Source: Maribacter litoralis
GTDB taxonomy: Bacteria > Bacteroidota > Bacteroidia > Flavobacteriales > Flavobacteriaceae
Assembly (NCBI RefSeq): GCF_003075045.1
Contig: NZ_QCZD01000003.1
Coordinates: 248,001 to 312,000 of the forward strand
Length of the DNA: 64,000 nt
Direction: 5' to 3'
The notes beneath the pieces are model-generated. The model had not been told where the DNA came from. It searched no databases and saw only the letters and a program-made list of their open reading frames with translations. This document shows, piece by piece, positions 15,875 through 24,813 of this stretch. The position numbers and the translations under genes were made by a program. The first letter of the stretch is position 1. Each line of letters begins with the position of its first letter.

Positions 15875-16717
15875 TTATTTGATCATCTTAAAATTAATAA
15901 CTTCTTGATCGGTCAAATACCTCCAGTGTCCCCTTGGTAAATCTTTTTTGGTAAGACCACCATATACTACTCTATCCAATTTTTGGATTTTATATCCTAA
16001 GGTTTCGAACAAACGCTCTACAATTTTATTTCTAGAGCTGTAAATTTCAATACCAACTTCTCTTTTTGGAGCATCGGCAATGAAACTAATATCTTGTACA
16101 CGTACAACTTTCTCATCTACGACAACACCTTCTTGTATTTTCTTCAAATCGGCACTACGCAATTCTTGCTCAAGAACTAAATGATATATCTTTCGTAGAC
16201 CATTTATAGGGCTCTTTAGAGTCTTGGTCATATTACCATCATTGGTAAACAAAAGTAAACCGGTATGTTCCTTTTCCAATTTATCTACAGGTAGTAATTT
16301 TGACTTAGAAGCACTTGATATTAACCCAGAAACGTGTCTTTTACCTCTATCATCACGAATAGTGGTTACAAAGTCTTTCGGCTTATTTAAAAGAACGTAC
16401 TCCCTTTTAACAGGATTCAAAAGTTGACCATCAAATTTTACCTCATCGCTCAATTTGACTTTATAACCCATTTCTGTAATAGGTTTTCCGTTCACCGTAA
16501 CGCTACCTGCCGCTATATAAATATCGGCATCTCTTCTAGAGCAAACCCCAGAGTTGGCCACGTATTTATTTAGTCGAATTGAATTTGGATCTTGCGGCTT
16601 ACTTGCCGTTGTATTTTTCTTAATGGGCGAATTACCTCGGGCGTAGCTCTTCTTTTTAAAATTACCTCCTTGCCTGCCTGACGGTTTCTTACCTCTACTA
16701 GAATCATCCCTACTCAT
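15875..16717 (-). CDS. RsuA/RluB-type pseudouridine synthase with altered catalytic motif
   Basis: A 280-residue protein with a basic N-terminal tail (1-46), an S4 RNA-binding domain (about 47-95, IRLNKYVANSGVCSRRDAD) and an RsuA/RluB/RluF catalytic domain. The family motif G-R-L-D, whose Asp attacks uridine, reads VDKLE here (residues 144-148): R is replaced by K and the catalytic D by E148, while the following TGLLLFTNDG is normal. Related enzymes with Asp changed are usually inactive, so the protein may be a divergent synthase or only an RNA binder. I chose the ATG at 16717; an in-frame ATG at 16747 would add ten residues of poor fit. Confidence 0.8.
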   Translation of the reverse strand: MSRDDSSRGKKPSGRQGGNFKKKSYARGNSPIKKNTTASKPQDPNSIRLNKYVANSGVCSRRDADIYIAAGSVTVNGKPITEMGYKVKLSDEVKFDGQLLNPVKREYVLLNKPKDFVTTIRDDRGKRHVSGLISSASKSKLLPVDKLEKEHTGLLLFTNDGNMTKTLKSPINGLRKIYHLVLEQELRSADLKKIQEGVVVDEKVVRVQDISFIADAPKREVGIEIYSSRNKIVERLFETLGYKIQKLDRVVYGGLTKKDLPRGHWRYLTDQEVINFKMIK

Positions 16718-16792
16718 AATTGTACCAATTTTGCACAAAGGTAGCAAATTGCATTGCGGTTCAAATAGTTATATGAAACATATTACCAACAA

Positions 16793-17698
16793 CTACACTA
16801 TTCTATTTAAAACAAGGTCTATGTCTATTAGAAGAATGCTGAATACGCCCATTACAATGATCAATTTGATAATATTATGAAGCCAAACATAGTCTTTACG
16901 TGCCTTTGCCTTGAATAACATCATTATAAACAACAGTAGCAGTAGTACACAAAAAACGAAATAGAAATTCATATGACCCACATCGAACCTAAAAATCAAC
17001 AGTAATGAGGGCACCAATGTCAAAAAAATTAAAAACGATATCAAAAGTTTTGCTGTACGAGCCCCATAAATGATAGGAATAGTTCTATAATTCTGTGCCA
17101 AATCTCCAGAAATATTTTCCAAATCCTTAACTATTTCGCGGGCAAGAATCAGTAGAAATAGGAATACTGCATGTACAAATATTACCGCTTGTAAATTCTT
17201 ATAATATACGAATACCACAAAAAAAGGTGTAATTGCTAAAGTGGCCGAAATAAAATTTCCTAAAAAAGGAATTCTCTTAAGTTTATGGGAATAGATCCAA
17301 ATACCGAAAATATAGGATGAGAAAAAGAAAACAGCTTTAAAAGACACATAGCTAGCGGCAAATACCGCAATAAAATTCAGTACAAAATATGTGGTCAGCT
17401 TAAATCGTTGGCTTACCAAACGGTCTAGCATACTTTTTCTTGGCTTATTTATAAGGTCTTTTTCAGCATCATAAAAGTTATTGATAATATATCCACCCGC
17501 AATTACCAATGCAGATGCCAAAACAATAACAAATAGATTAAGATCTAGAACTACACTACGAACAGGTAGCTCTGGGGCAAGAATATAAATGGATGCCAAG
17601 TACTGAGCGAGGGCTATAACAAGAATATTATACCCTCTAACCACTGAAAACAGACTCAATACCTTTAAAAGTAAGAGTTTATTTTTTCTATTAAGCAT
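16793..17698 (-). CDS. UbiA-family prenyltransferase (geranylgeranylglycerol-phosphate transferase-like)
   Basis: A 301-residue protein with about eight to nine membrane helices. The two polyprenyl-diphosphate/magnesium motifs are NNFYDAEKD (73-81) and KDLENISGD (191-199). Its place directly after mevalonate kinase (12 bp) suggests that it uses an isoprenoid diphosphate made from that pathway; flavobacterial homologues are often labelled geranylgeranylglycerol-phosphate geranylgeranyltransferase by similarity to archaeal enzymes. Menaquinone or heme prenylation are alternatives, since substrate cannot be read from the motifs. Confidence 0.8.
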   Translation of the reverse strand: MLNRKNKLLLLKVLSLFSVVRGYNILVIALAQYLASIYILAPELPVRSVVLDLNLFVIVLASALVIAGGYIINNFYDAEKDLINKPRKSMLDRLVSQRFKLTTYFVLNFIAVFAASYVSFKAVFFFSSYIFGIWIYSHKLKRIPFLGNFISATLAITPFFVVFVYYKNLQAVIFVHAVFLFLLILAREIVKDLENISGDLAQNYRTIPIIYGARTAKLLISFLIFLTLVPSLLLIFRFDVGHMNFYFVFCVLLLLLFIMMLFKAKARKDYVWLHNIIKLIIVMGVFSILLIDIDLVLNRIV

Positions 17699-17710
17699 TT
17701 TGGAAATTAC

Positions 17711-18649
17711 CTAAAAATTATAAACTACTTCAAGTTTATAATCTTTTAACGCAGTTTTAGCTTTTTCAAAATCTTCGGTAAAACCAAGAATGTAGCCTCC
17801 ACCACCTGAACCACAAAGCTTTAGGTAATACTCATTGGTATCTATACCTTTTTTCCATAAATCATGGAACTTTGCCGGTATCATTGGCTTAAAGTTATCT
17901 AAAACAACATGCGATAACTGCTTTAAATTACCGAACAATGATTTTATATTACCACTAACAAAATCTTCTACACAAGCATCGGTATGCTTAATAAACTGAT
18001 TCTTTAGCATACTTCTAAAACCATCATTTTTCATTTGTTCCATGAAAATTTGAACCATTGGTGCGGTTTCGCCAATAATACCGCTATCCAATAAAAACAC
18101 GGCTCCCTTACCTTCTGCGTTCTGTGATGGAATACTTGTTGACTCTATATTGTCTTTTGAATTGATAAGGATAGGCAAACTTAGGTAACTGTTCAAAGGA
18201 TCAAGTCCTGAAGACTTACCATGAAAAAACGATTCCATTTTACCGAATATCGTTTTAAGCTTCAGTAATTTTTCTCTTGTTAAATTTTCAAGTACCGTTA
18301 TTTTGTTCTGCGCATACTTATCGTAAATAGCAGCTACTAATGCACCACTACTACCTACACCGTAGCCTTGTGGTATTGAACTATCAAAATACATACCTGC
18401 AGCCACATCTGCCTTTAATACTTCAAGATCAAACGAAACCAATTGAGGATCATCTGTGGTTAATTTTTCCAAATAAATAGCGAACGCTTCTAAACTTTTA
18501 TTAGATGCCGATGCTTCTTTAGATACACCCGCATCGGATTTTAAGGCTCCTTTGTAAAAGTTATAAGGAATGGATAATCCTTTGGAATCTTTAATGATGC
18601 CGTATTCCCCAAAGAGAAGAATTTTTGAATAAAATAAAGGTCCTTTCAT
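17711..18649 (-). CDS. mvk: GHMP kinase, probable mevalonate kinase
   Basis: A 312-residue GHMP-family kinase. It begins with SKILLFGEYGIIKDSKGLS, has the ATP loop PQGYGVGSSGAL (93-104) and a C-terminal GSGGGGYILGF motif. With diphosphomevalonate decarboxylase immediately upstream and a UbiA prenyltransferase downstream, mevalonate phosphorylation is the likely role; phosphomevalonate kinase cannot be excluded because the GHMP fold is shared. Acts in the cytoplasm. A possible promoter lies in the 145-bp spacer and the end of the decarboxylase gene. Confidence 0.82.
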   Translation of the reverse strand: MKGPLFYSKILLFGEYGIIKDSKGLSIPYNFYKGALKSDAGVSKEASASNKSLEAFAIYLEKLTTDDPQLVSFDLEVLKADVAAGMYFDSSIPQGYGVGSSGALVAAIYDKYAQNKITVLENLTREKLLKLKTIFGKMESFFHGKSSGLDPLNSYLSLPILINSKDNIESTSIPSQNAEGKGAVFLLDSGIIGETAPMVQIFMEQMKNDGFRSMLKNQFIKHTDACVEDFVSGNIKSLFGNLKQLSHVVLDNFKPMIPAKFHDLWKKGIDTNEYYLKLCGSGGGGYILGFTEDFEKAKTALKDYKLEVVYNF

Positions 18650-18771
18650 TTTTAAAAACTAAGCGAACATTATACTTATATAAATATAGTCAAAGAAACA
18701 TATAAAGTTGAACGTTTTACCCAAAAAGGTTAAACAAAATTACAAAACCGTTCATTAATCAACGCATTTTA

Positions 18772-18800
18772 CAAATATATAGTGTGCAACCCAACTACAA
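18772..18800 (-). promoter_or_regulatory. Possible Bacteroidetes promoter for the mevalonate kinase gene
   Basis: On the minus strand TATATTTG (18779-18772) matches TAnnTTTG exactly, with TTG (18800-18798) 18 bp upstream as a -33 candidate. It would start a transcript with a leader of roughly 115-120 nt. Match only; AT-rich DNA makes chance hits common. Confidence 0.35.
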
Positions 18801-19877
18801 CTTCTTAGCCCCCAGACCAATTCGATCACAAATATACTGCCCATTTTGACAAAAAGAAATTAACTTCTCTTTTATAAACGGAAAAACGATATCTTTTTCA
18901 TTTTCAGGATATAACACATGTACATTTGCCCCTGCATCTAATGTAAAACAAACATGGGTTTTACTTTCTTCCCTAAATTTCCAAATCTCATTAATGATAG
19001 AAAGGGTATTAGGCTTCATCAATATAAAATAAGGATTACTGGTCATCATCATTGCATGTAAAGTAAGGGCCTCACTTTCAACGATTCTTATAAAATCTTT
19101 TAAATTACCATCTGCCAAAACAAGGCCGAGCTTTTCTAAATTATCATGAGCTTGATCAAATCTTTGTGATGCAAATGGATGCCCATGCATAAGCTCATGA
19201 CCTACGGTACTGCTTACTTGCTTCTCGCCTTTATCTACCAATAAAATGGTATCATGAAAATTATTGAATACTTTATGTACTTTATAAGGATATTTAATGC
19301 CAAATAGGTTTGAACTACCCTTAACCGAAGCTGTTTCTCCCCACTGAACCAAAGGACCTTCAATGCTACGACATGCGCTACCCGAACCTAGTCGGGCCAG
19401 AAATGATACTTTTCTATTAAAAAACTCATCTGTAATAGGTGCAGAAAATGACCTTTCCATTTCCATAAAACATAGTGCCAAAGCAGACATACCACTGGCA
19501 GATGAAGCAATACCACTACTATGAGGAAAAGTATTTGATGTTCGTATCACCAAATGATAGTCTTTTAAAAAAGGTAGATATACCTCTATCCTTTTTAAAA
19601 AGGTTTTAATTTTTGGTTTAAATTCTTCTTTTGCCTCTCCCTCAAAAAAAAGTTCAAAAGAAAACTCATCATTTTTTTGGGCTTTCTTTTGGTACTCAAC
19701 ACTGGTTTTTGTCATACAAGCGGCAAGGGTAAAACTTATAGACGGATTGGCAGGAATTTGATTTTCCCTTTTACCCCAATACTTGATCAATGCAATATTA
19801 CTGGGTGATGAATAACCAACCACACCCTTTTCTTTCAATGTTATATATGATACTGGAATAAAATCTTTTTCTGACAT
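18795..19877 (-). CDS. mvaD: Diphosphomevalonate decarboxylase
   Basis: A 360-residue GHMP-superfamily enzyme that makes isopentenyl diphosphate from diphosphomevalonate with ATP. Motifs: SSPSNIALIKYWGKRE near the N-terminus, HSSGIASSASGMSALAL as ATP loop, and GSGSACRSIEGPLVQWG. I prefer the ATG at 19877, which gives the usual MSEKDF-type N-terminus; an in-frame ATG at 19919 would add 14 residues and leave only 39 bp to the divergent tspO. It heads a minus-strand series with mevalonate kinase and UbiA. Earlier mevalonate-pathway genes are not in the window. Confidence 0.92.
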   Translation of the reverse strand: MSEKDFIPVSYITLKEKGVVGYSSPSNIALIKYWGKRENQIPANPSISFTLAACMTKTSVEYQKKAQKNDEFSFELFFEGEAKEEFKPKIKTFLKRIEVYLPFLKDYHLVIRTSNTFPHSSGIASSASGMSALALCFMEMERSFSAPITDEFFNRKVSFLARLGSGSACRSIEGPLVQWGETASVKGSSNLFGIKYPYKVHKVFNNFHDTILLVDKGEKQVSSTVGHELMHGHPFASQRFDQAHDNLEKLGLVLADGNLKDFIRIVESEALTLHAMMMTSNPYFILMKPNTLSIINEIWKFREESKTHVCFTLDAGANVHVLYPENEKDIVFPFIKEKLISFCQNGQYICDRIGLGAKKL

Positions 19878-19958
19878 TGAATTTTGAATTTGTGCAAATA
19901 TAGTTTTTAGGTCTATCAATAAAAATAAATCCTTATTTTAGAGCTAAACACCAACCAA

Positions 19959-20432
19959 TTGAAAAGAAAGCTTACGTATATATTAATTGGCATTGTAATT
20001 TGTTCAACCATAGGGTTTTTGAGCAGTGTTGTAACACAAAGCTCGGTAAACGGTTGGTACATGACATTGAACAAACCAAGTTTTAACCCTCCCAATTGGG
20101 TTTTCGCCCCCGTTTGGAGCGTGTTATATATCATGATGGGTATTTCGGCAGGATGGGTTTGGGCCAAAGGATTTCATCACAAATGGGTTAAGACCGGACT
20201 CTATCATTTCGGATTTCAACTTCTTTTAAATGGTCTATGGAGTATTATGTTCTTTGGGTTAAAACAACCCTTATTGGCTTTATTGATCATAATAGCACTT
20301 CTAATTGTACTAGCCCTAACCATAAAATGGTTTAAAGTAGTGAGTAAATTTGCAGCGTATCTTTTAACTCCTTATTTCCTATGGGTCTGTTTTGCCACGG
20401 CCTTAAATTTTAAAATATGGGAATTGAACTAA
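19959..20432 (+). CDS. tspO: TspO/MBR-family membrane protein
   Basis: A 157-residue protein with five membrane helices. The family block WYMTLNKPSFNPPNWVFAP followed by VWSVLYIMMGISAGWVW is present, with the Trp/Pro-rich loop that binds porphyrins. Bacterial TspO proteins bind tetrapyrroles and affect stress or pigment regulation. The only start before the first helix is TTG at 19959 (product begins MKRKLTYILIG). Divergent from mvaD; its 3' end overlaps the convergent DUF1697 gene by 4 bp. Confidence 0.9.
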   Translation: MKRKLTYILIGIVICSTIGFLSSVVTQSSVNGWYMTLNKPSFNPPNWVFAPVWSVLYIMMGISAGWVWAKGFHHKWVKTGLYHFGFQLLLNGLWSIMFFGLKQPLLALLIIIALLIVLALTIKWFKVVSKFAAYLLTPYFLWVCFATALNFKIWELN

Positions 20433-20968
20433 CTGGAGAGCTCTATAAGCTTACTCATTGTCCTGTAATTTCTAGTAGTTGCCTCAACTTTCAACTTACG
20501 CTCTACAAGATTATTATTCAATTTTGCTTTACCATATCCTGCATTACATTTTAGATAAACACAATTACCTGTAATATAAAACTCTTCATTTACAAAGTTC
20601 TCTAATTTGAACTTTTCTACCGCTTCCTGTTTTGGTTGTTCATTTAGAAGAACATAGTAATTTTGCTTTCGCAAGTTTTCATCATCTGTTTTAAAGGGAT
20701 TTTGATTTAAAATTACTTTCACCTGATCTACCGTCTTCACTATTACAGGAACATTAAATTCAAAATGCCTCAAAATCGCAGCTTTTATCTGCTTTTCCAA
20801 TTCTTTATTATTGTTCAATTCACTTTTAAAAACCACATTCCCGCTTTGAATATAAGTTTCCACCTCTTTTAATTCTTGGTCAACGAGCAACTCTTTTAGC
20901 TCAGCCATTGGAACTTTATTCTTTCCACTAACATTGATTCCCCGAAGAAATGCGATATAGGTTTTCAT
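20429..20968 (-). CDS. DUF1697 family protein
   Basis: A 179-residue soluble protein. The N-terminus TYIAFLRGINVSGKNKVPM is the DUF1697 hallmark, followed by YIQSGNVVFKS and a conserved C-terminal ATTRNYRTMSKL. Function of the family is unknown. I prefer ATG at 20968; a GTG at 20977 in the same frame would add three residues and overlap the preceding flavoprotein gene. Last gene of the long minus-strand unit that begins with lacI. Confidence 0.9.
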   Translation of the reverse strand: MKTYIAFLRGINVSGKNKVPMAELKELLVDQELKEVETYIQSGNVVFKSELNNNKELEKQIKAAILRHFEFNVPVIVKTVDQVKVILNQNPFKTDDENLRKQNYYVLLNEQPKQEAVEKFKLENFVNEEFYITGNCVYLKCNAGYGKAKLNNNLVERKLKVEATTRNYRTMSKLIELSS

Positions 20969-20969
20969 G

Positions 20970-22250
20970 CTATTCACTATTTGTGTTTAGATCGTTAACA
21001 ACACCTTTTGCAGCAATGAAGCCACCTGTCCATGCATTTTGAAAGTTGAATCCGCCGGTAATGGCATCGACATTAATAATTTCGCCCGCGAAATATAGGC
21101 CTGTCAGTATTTTGCTTTCATAGGTCTTGAAGTTTATTTCTTTCAGATTTACCCCACCTGCGGTTACAAATTCTTCTTTAAAAGTACTTTTTCCGTTTAC
21201 CTGAAATATGCCTGCCGTTAATTGTTCCGCTAAAATTGTCAATTGCTGTTTTGATACTGCTGGCCATGTCACTGTATCTTCAATTCCTGAGGCGTTGACC
21301 AAATTTGCCCATAATCGCTTCGGTATATCAAGTACTTTGGTTCTTAAAACTGTTTTCTTTTCTACTTGTTTTACCTTAAGAAGCAATGCCAATAATCCGT
21401 CTTGATGATACTCAGGAACCCAATTTACCTGAATTCTAAACTGATAATTATACTGCTCTAAAATTCGTGCTCCCCAAGCCGATAATTTTAAAATAGCTGG
21501 ACCGCTCATACCCCAGTGGGTAACCAACAATGGTCCTTCTGAAGTTAAACTTGAAGCATCTAATTTTAATCGCGATGATTTTTTCCCAATATTCTTTTTC
21601 GGAATAACCTTAACTTCTGCGTGTGTTGCAACACCGGGAATATCAACTATACGCTCATCTTTAATATTGAAAGTAAATAATGAAGGTACCGGCGGTACAA
21701 TGGTATGCCCCAATGATTCAATATAATTCCACATTTTAGGATTGCTTCCGGTAGCTAGAACGAGCTTATTACAGAACATGAAACTATCACCAACAGCAAC
21801 CTTCCATTTTTTTGTTCCTTCCTCTTCAATGTGCTCTATACCAGTGACGGAGCAATGTGTTTTCACTTGAATTCCTAATCTATCCGCCTCAGAGAGAAAA
21901 CAATCAATAATTGTTTGGGAAGAATTACTAACAGGAAACATTCTACCATCGTCTTCTATTTTTAAAGCAACACCACGCTCCTCAAAAAAACCTACAGTAT
22001 CACCACTGGCATAGGTATGAAAAGGACCCAGAAGTTCCTTTTCTCCTCTAGGATAATTTTTACTTAAATCACTCGGGTTAAATTCTGCATGGGTAACATT
22101 ACAACGCCCACCACCAGACACTTTTACTTTAGTTAGTACTTCTTTACCACGTTCCAGTATTGCAATTTTGGTTTGCGGTCTACTTTCGGCAATATGAATT
22201 GCCGCATAAAAACCTGCCGCGCCGCCACCAATTACAAGAACATTGTACAT
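20970..22250 (-). CDS. HI0933-like FAD-dependent oxidoreductase
   Basis: A 426-residue flavoprotein. The FAD-binding fold LVIGGGAAGFYAAIHIAE is at the N-terminus, the HI0933 signature VSGGGRCNVTHAE follows near residue 50, and the C-terminal TGLYFAGEIINVDAITGGFNFQNAW is typical of the family. Substrate is unknown for most members. The start overlaps the glycerophosphodiesterase stop by one base (TAATG), and DUF1697 starts one base after its stop, so all three are likely co-translated. Confidence 0.92.
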   Translation of the reverse strand: MYNVLVIGGGAAGFYAAIHIAESRPQTKIAILERGKEVLTKVKVSGGGRCNVTHAEFNPSDLSKNYPRGEKELLGPFHTYASGDTVGFFEERGVALKIEDDGRMFPVSNSSQTIIDCFLSEADRLGIQVKTHCSVTGIEHIEEEGTKKWKVAVGDSFMFCNKLVLATGSNPKMWNYIESLGHTIVPPVPSLFTFNIKDERIVDIPGVATHAEVKVIPKKNIGKKSSRLKLDASSLTSEGPLLVTHWGMSGPAILKLSAWGARILEQYNYQFRIQVNWVPEYHQDGLLALLLKVKQVEKKTVLRTKVLDIPKRLWANLVNASGIEDTVTWPAVSKQQLTILAEQLTAGIFQVNGKSTFKEEFVTAGGVNLKEINFKTYESKILTGLYFAGEIINVDAITGGFNFQNAWTGGFIAAKGVVNDLNTNSE

Positions 22251-22996
22251 TAATTTACTCGTTCAGGAAAGTTGGTAATTATGCCATCTACCCCAATGTT
22301 TTTCATAGCCTCTATATCTGCAGGCTCATTAACCGTCCACGTATAAATTTTAAATCCGGCATCATGTATTTCATCAGCCTTCTGCTCATCCAATTTTTTG
22401 AAGTATGGATTAATGGCTACGGCATTTAATTCTTTTGCCACCGGTATGGCTTCTACTGGGTCTTCTTCGGTTAAAACAGCAATTGCAACATTAGGATTAT
22501 GTTTGCGCATTTCCTTTAACTCATCCCAATTAAAGCTAGATATTATAAAATTATCAGGAGACCAATTTTTGTTCTCAATGTAATAGTTCATAATATGATT
22601 GACCCTATCTGCAGTACCGGCTCCTTTTAACTCTATATTCAGCGCCACCTTATTATCAATAGTCTTTAACACATCTTGAAGCATCGGTATTTTATGACCT
22701 CCATCAACAATTACCTGCATTAAATCTACAATATAATAGTCTTCTATATCTCCAGGAGCATTGGTTAACCGATCTAGCTTATCATCGTGAAATACAACAA
22801 TTTCGCCGCTCTTAATTTTAAAAACGTCTATCTCTATCATATCAACACCAAGATCCATTGCCTTTTGTATTGAAGGTATCGTGTTTTCGGTTTCGTGCCC
22901 CATAGCTCCTCTATGACCAATTACTAAGGGTTCTTCTTTCATATGACAAGATGCTAACGTGAAACAAATAAAAGCTAGGGTAATTTTTTTGAGCAT
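22250..22996 (-). CDS. Lipoprotein glycerophosphodiester phosphodiesterase
   Basis: A 248-residue TIM-barrel enzyme that hydrolyses glycerophosphodiesters to glycerol-3-phosphate and an alcohol. A lipobox LASC with C17 shows export and lipid anchoring. Catalytic motifs are VIGHRGAMGHETENT (His/Glu), DMIEIDVFK, and VFHDDKLDRLT. It begins 3 bp after the GH13 stop and overlaps the next gene by one base, so it is transcribed with the sugar genes although its function looks unrelated; it would recover glycerol phosphate from lipid debris. Confidence 0.9.
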   Translation of the reverse strand: MLKKITLAFICFTLASCHMKEEPLVIGHRGAMGHETENTIPSIQKAMDLGVDMIEIDVFKIKSGEIVVFHDDKLDRLTNAPGDIEDYYIVDLMQVIVDGGHKIPMLQDVLKTIDNKVALNIELKGAGTADRVNHIMNYYIENKNWSPDNFIISSFNWDELKEMRKHNPNVAIAVLTEEDPVEAIPVAKELNAVAINPYFKKLDEQKADEIHDAGFKIYTWTVNEPADIEAMKNIGVDGIITNFPERVN

Positions 22997-22999
22997 GGG

Positions 23000-24775
23000 T
23001 TATAGTTTTACTTCAAAAATAAAGGATTCTAGAGGATTAAGCTCAATGAAAACATGACCTTCTCCATTTTCTATTCGTAATGAATTTTTATGACCATATA
23101 AAGCATCATGTAAAGGATAAATTCCTTCTTTAAGTTTCCACAAATCCACCAAGTCTACCGGTATTTTTAAATCGAAAGAAAAATGATCATTAACATCGAA
23201 GTTTGAAACAATAATCAATTTTTGATTTTCAGACCAACGTACATACGACAGTACGCGATGATTGTAGTTTTCAGTAATTTCTTTATTATAAAAATGTATT
23301 TCTCTATAGGCTCCCATTAAAGCTTCACTACTTATGGTGAAATTCAACAAACGCTTATAAAAATCACGTAAAGAAGCTTCTTGGGGGGTAGATTGACCAC
23401 CATCAAACTTCTTATCGTTCACCCATCTTTGGTGATGTGGCACGCCTATATAATCAAATATCGAAGTTCTTGACGGACTCCCAAAACCGGCATTTTCTGC
23501 TGCTGGCTCACCTACTTCCTGTCCGAAATAGATCATTGTGGGCGACGTACTTATCGTAGCAGAAACGACCATTGCCGGTCTACCAATTTCTGCATTACCC
23601 GCAAACTCTGGACTAGCAATACGCTGTTCATCATGATTCTCTAAAAAATGAAGCATATGATGTTCTATATCCCGTAAACCATTTTGTACCACAGGCAAGT
23701 GATCAGACCAACCATAGCCTTTCATTATATGTTTTAGACCATCGTAAAAATCTACTTTATCATACAGATAATCCATTTTTCCTTTATGGATATAAGTTCT
23801 GTATAAATCTGGATTATAGACTTCTGCCATTAAAAAGGCATCTGGGTTTTTCATTTTGATGGATGAATTCATAAAACTCCAAAATTCAACAGGAACCATT
23901 TCTGCCATGTCATATCTAAATCCATCGACACCCATATCTAACCAATAAAGGGCGATATCCCTAAATTTCCTCCAAGAACTAGGCACAACCTTTTTCTTCC
24001 AGTAATTAAAATGTTCTTGATAATCTTTTTCTCCAAAATCATTAGGAAGCATGTCAAAATCGAGTCCGCCATCGGGTCTCACCCCATAATTTATACGAAC
24101 GGTCTCATACCAATCGTTCATATCTGGCTTTGCACTCCTAGAGCCATTACCGGTCCACTTGGCCGGCTTCTCCACCAATTTAGGGTATGAAAATTTAGGT
24201 GTATCACCTCCTAACGGTATATAACCATCTCGCCAATCTGGATGTTGAAACTCTGTGCCCGGTATATAGTAAAAGTTATTATCTTTTTGATACTCCACAG
24301 AAGTATCATCACCAAAACCAAAATCGGAAATACCCTTTGGATTAGTCTTTCCTTCGTACTTTCTAGCTACATGATTAGGTACAATATCAATTATAACCTT
24401 CATACCCGCTTTATGAGTACGTTTAATAAGTAATTTGAATTCTTTTAACCTTTCTGAAGGGTTTATAGCTAAATCGGGGTTAACATTGTAATAATCTTTA
24501 ACGGCATATGGTGAACCTGCCCTGCCTTTAACCACATTGGGATCATCATTTGAGATACCAATTTCAGTATAATCATTTATCACCGCATGATGTGGAACAC
24601 CTGTGTACCAAATATGCGTAATACCCAAATTTCTAATTTCAGACAGTGCCTTTTCAGTAAAATCGACAAACTTACCTACTCCATTTTCTTCAATTGTGCC
24701 CCAAGGCTTATTATTGGTATTTGTATTACCAAACAGTCTGGTAAACACATGGTAAATAACAATTTTATTGTTCAT
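23000..24775 (-). CDS. Cytoplasmic GH13 alpha-amylase-family enzyme
   Basis: A 591-residue glycoside hydrolase without signal peptide. The four GH13 regions are visible: DIVPNH (130-135), GFRYDMAE with nucleophile D289, general acid E318 in LMAEVYNP, and ENHDEQ (379-384) with D382. A C-terminal beta-domain follows. Located after GH65 phosphorylase (38 bp), it would trim malto-oligosaccharides in the cytoplasm to maltose, or rearrange them; hydrolase versus transferase activity is not decided by the motifs. Confidence 0.9.
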   Translation of the reverse strand: MNNKIVIYHVFTRLFGNTNTNNKPWGTIEENGVGKFVDFTEKALSEIRNLGITHIWYTGVPHHAVINDYTEIGISNDDPNVVKGRAGSPYAVKDYYNVNPDLAINPSERLKEFKLLIKRTHKAGMKVIIDIVPNHVARKYEGKTNPKGISDFGFGDDTSVEYQKDNNFYYIPGTEFQHPDWRDGYIPLGGDTPKFSYPKLVEKPAKWTGNGSRSAKPDMNDWYETVRINYGVRPDGGLDFDMLPNDFGEKDYQEHFNYWKKKVVPSSWRKFRDIALYWLDMGVDGFRYDMAEMVPVEFWSFMNSSIKMKNPDAFLMAEVYNPDLYRTYIHKGKMDYLYDKVDFYDGLKHIMKGYGWSDHLPVVQNGLRDIEHHMLHFLENHDEQRIASPEFAGNAEIGRPAMVVSATISTSPTMIYFGQEVGEPAAENAGFGSPSRTSIFDYIGVPHHQRWVNDKKFDGGQSTPQEASLRDFYKRLLNFTISSEALMGAYREIHFYNKEITENYNHRVLSYVRWSENQKLIIVSNFDVNDHFSFDLKIPVDLVDLWKLKEGIYPLHDALYGHKNSLRIENGEGHVFIELNPLESFIFEVKL

Positions 24776-24813
24776 GGGGCACTATAGATTTTTATTTCTT
24801 AGACAACTATACG

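Noticed and set aside
19916-20167. 83-residue minus-strand frame opposite tspO
   Set aside because: Complement of the conserved TspO coding region; TspO motifs are unambiguous on the plus strand.
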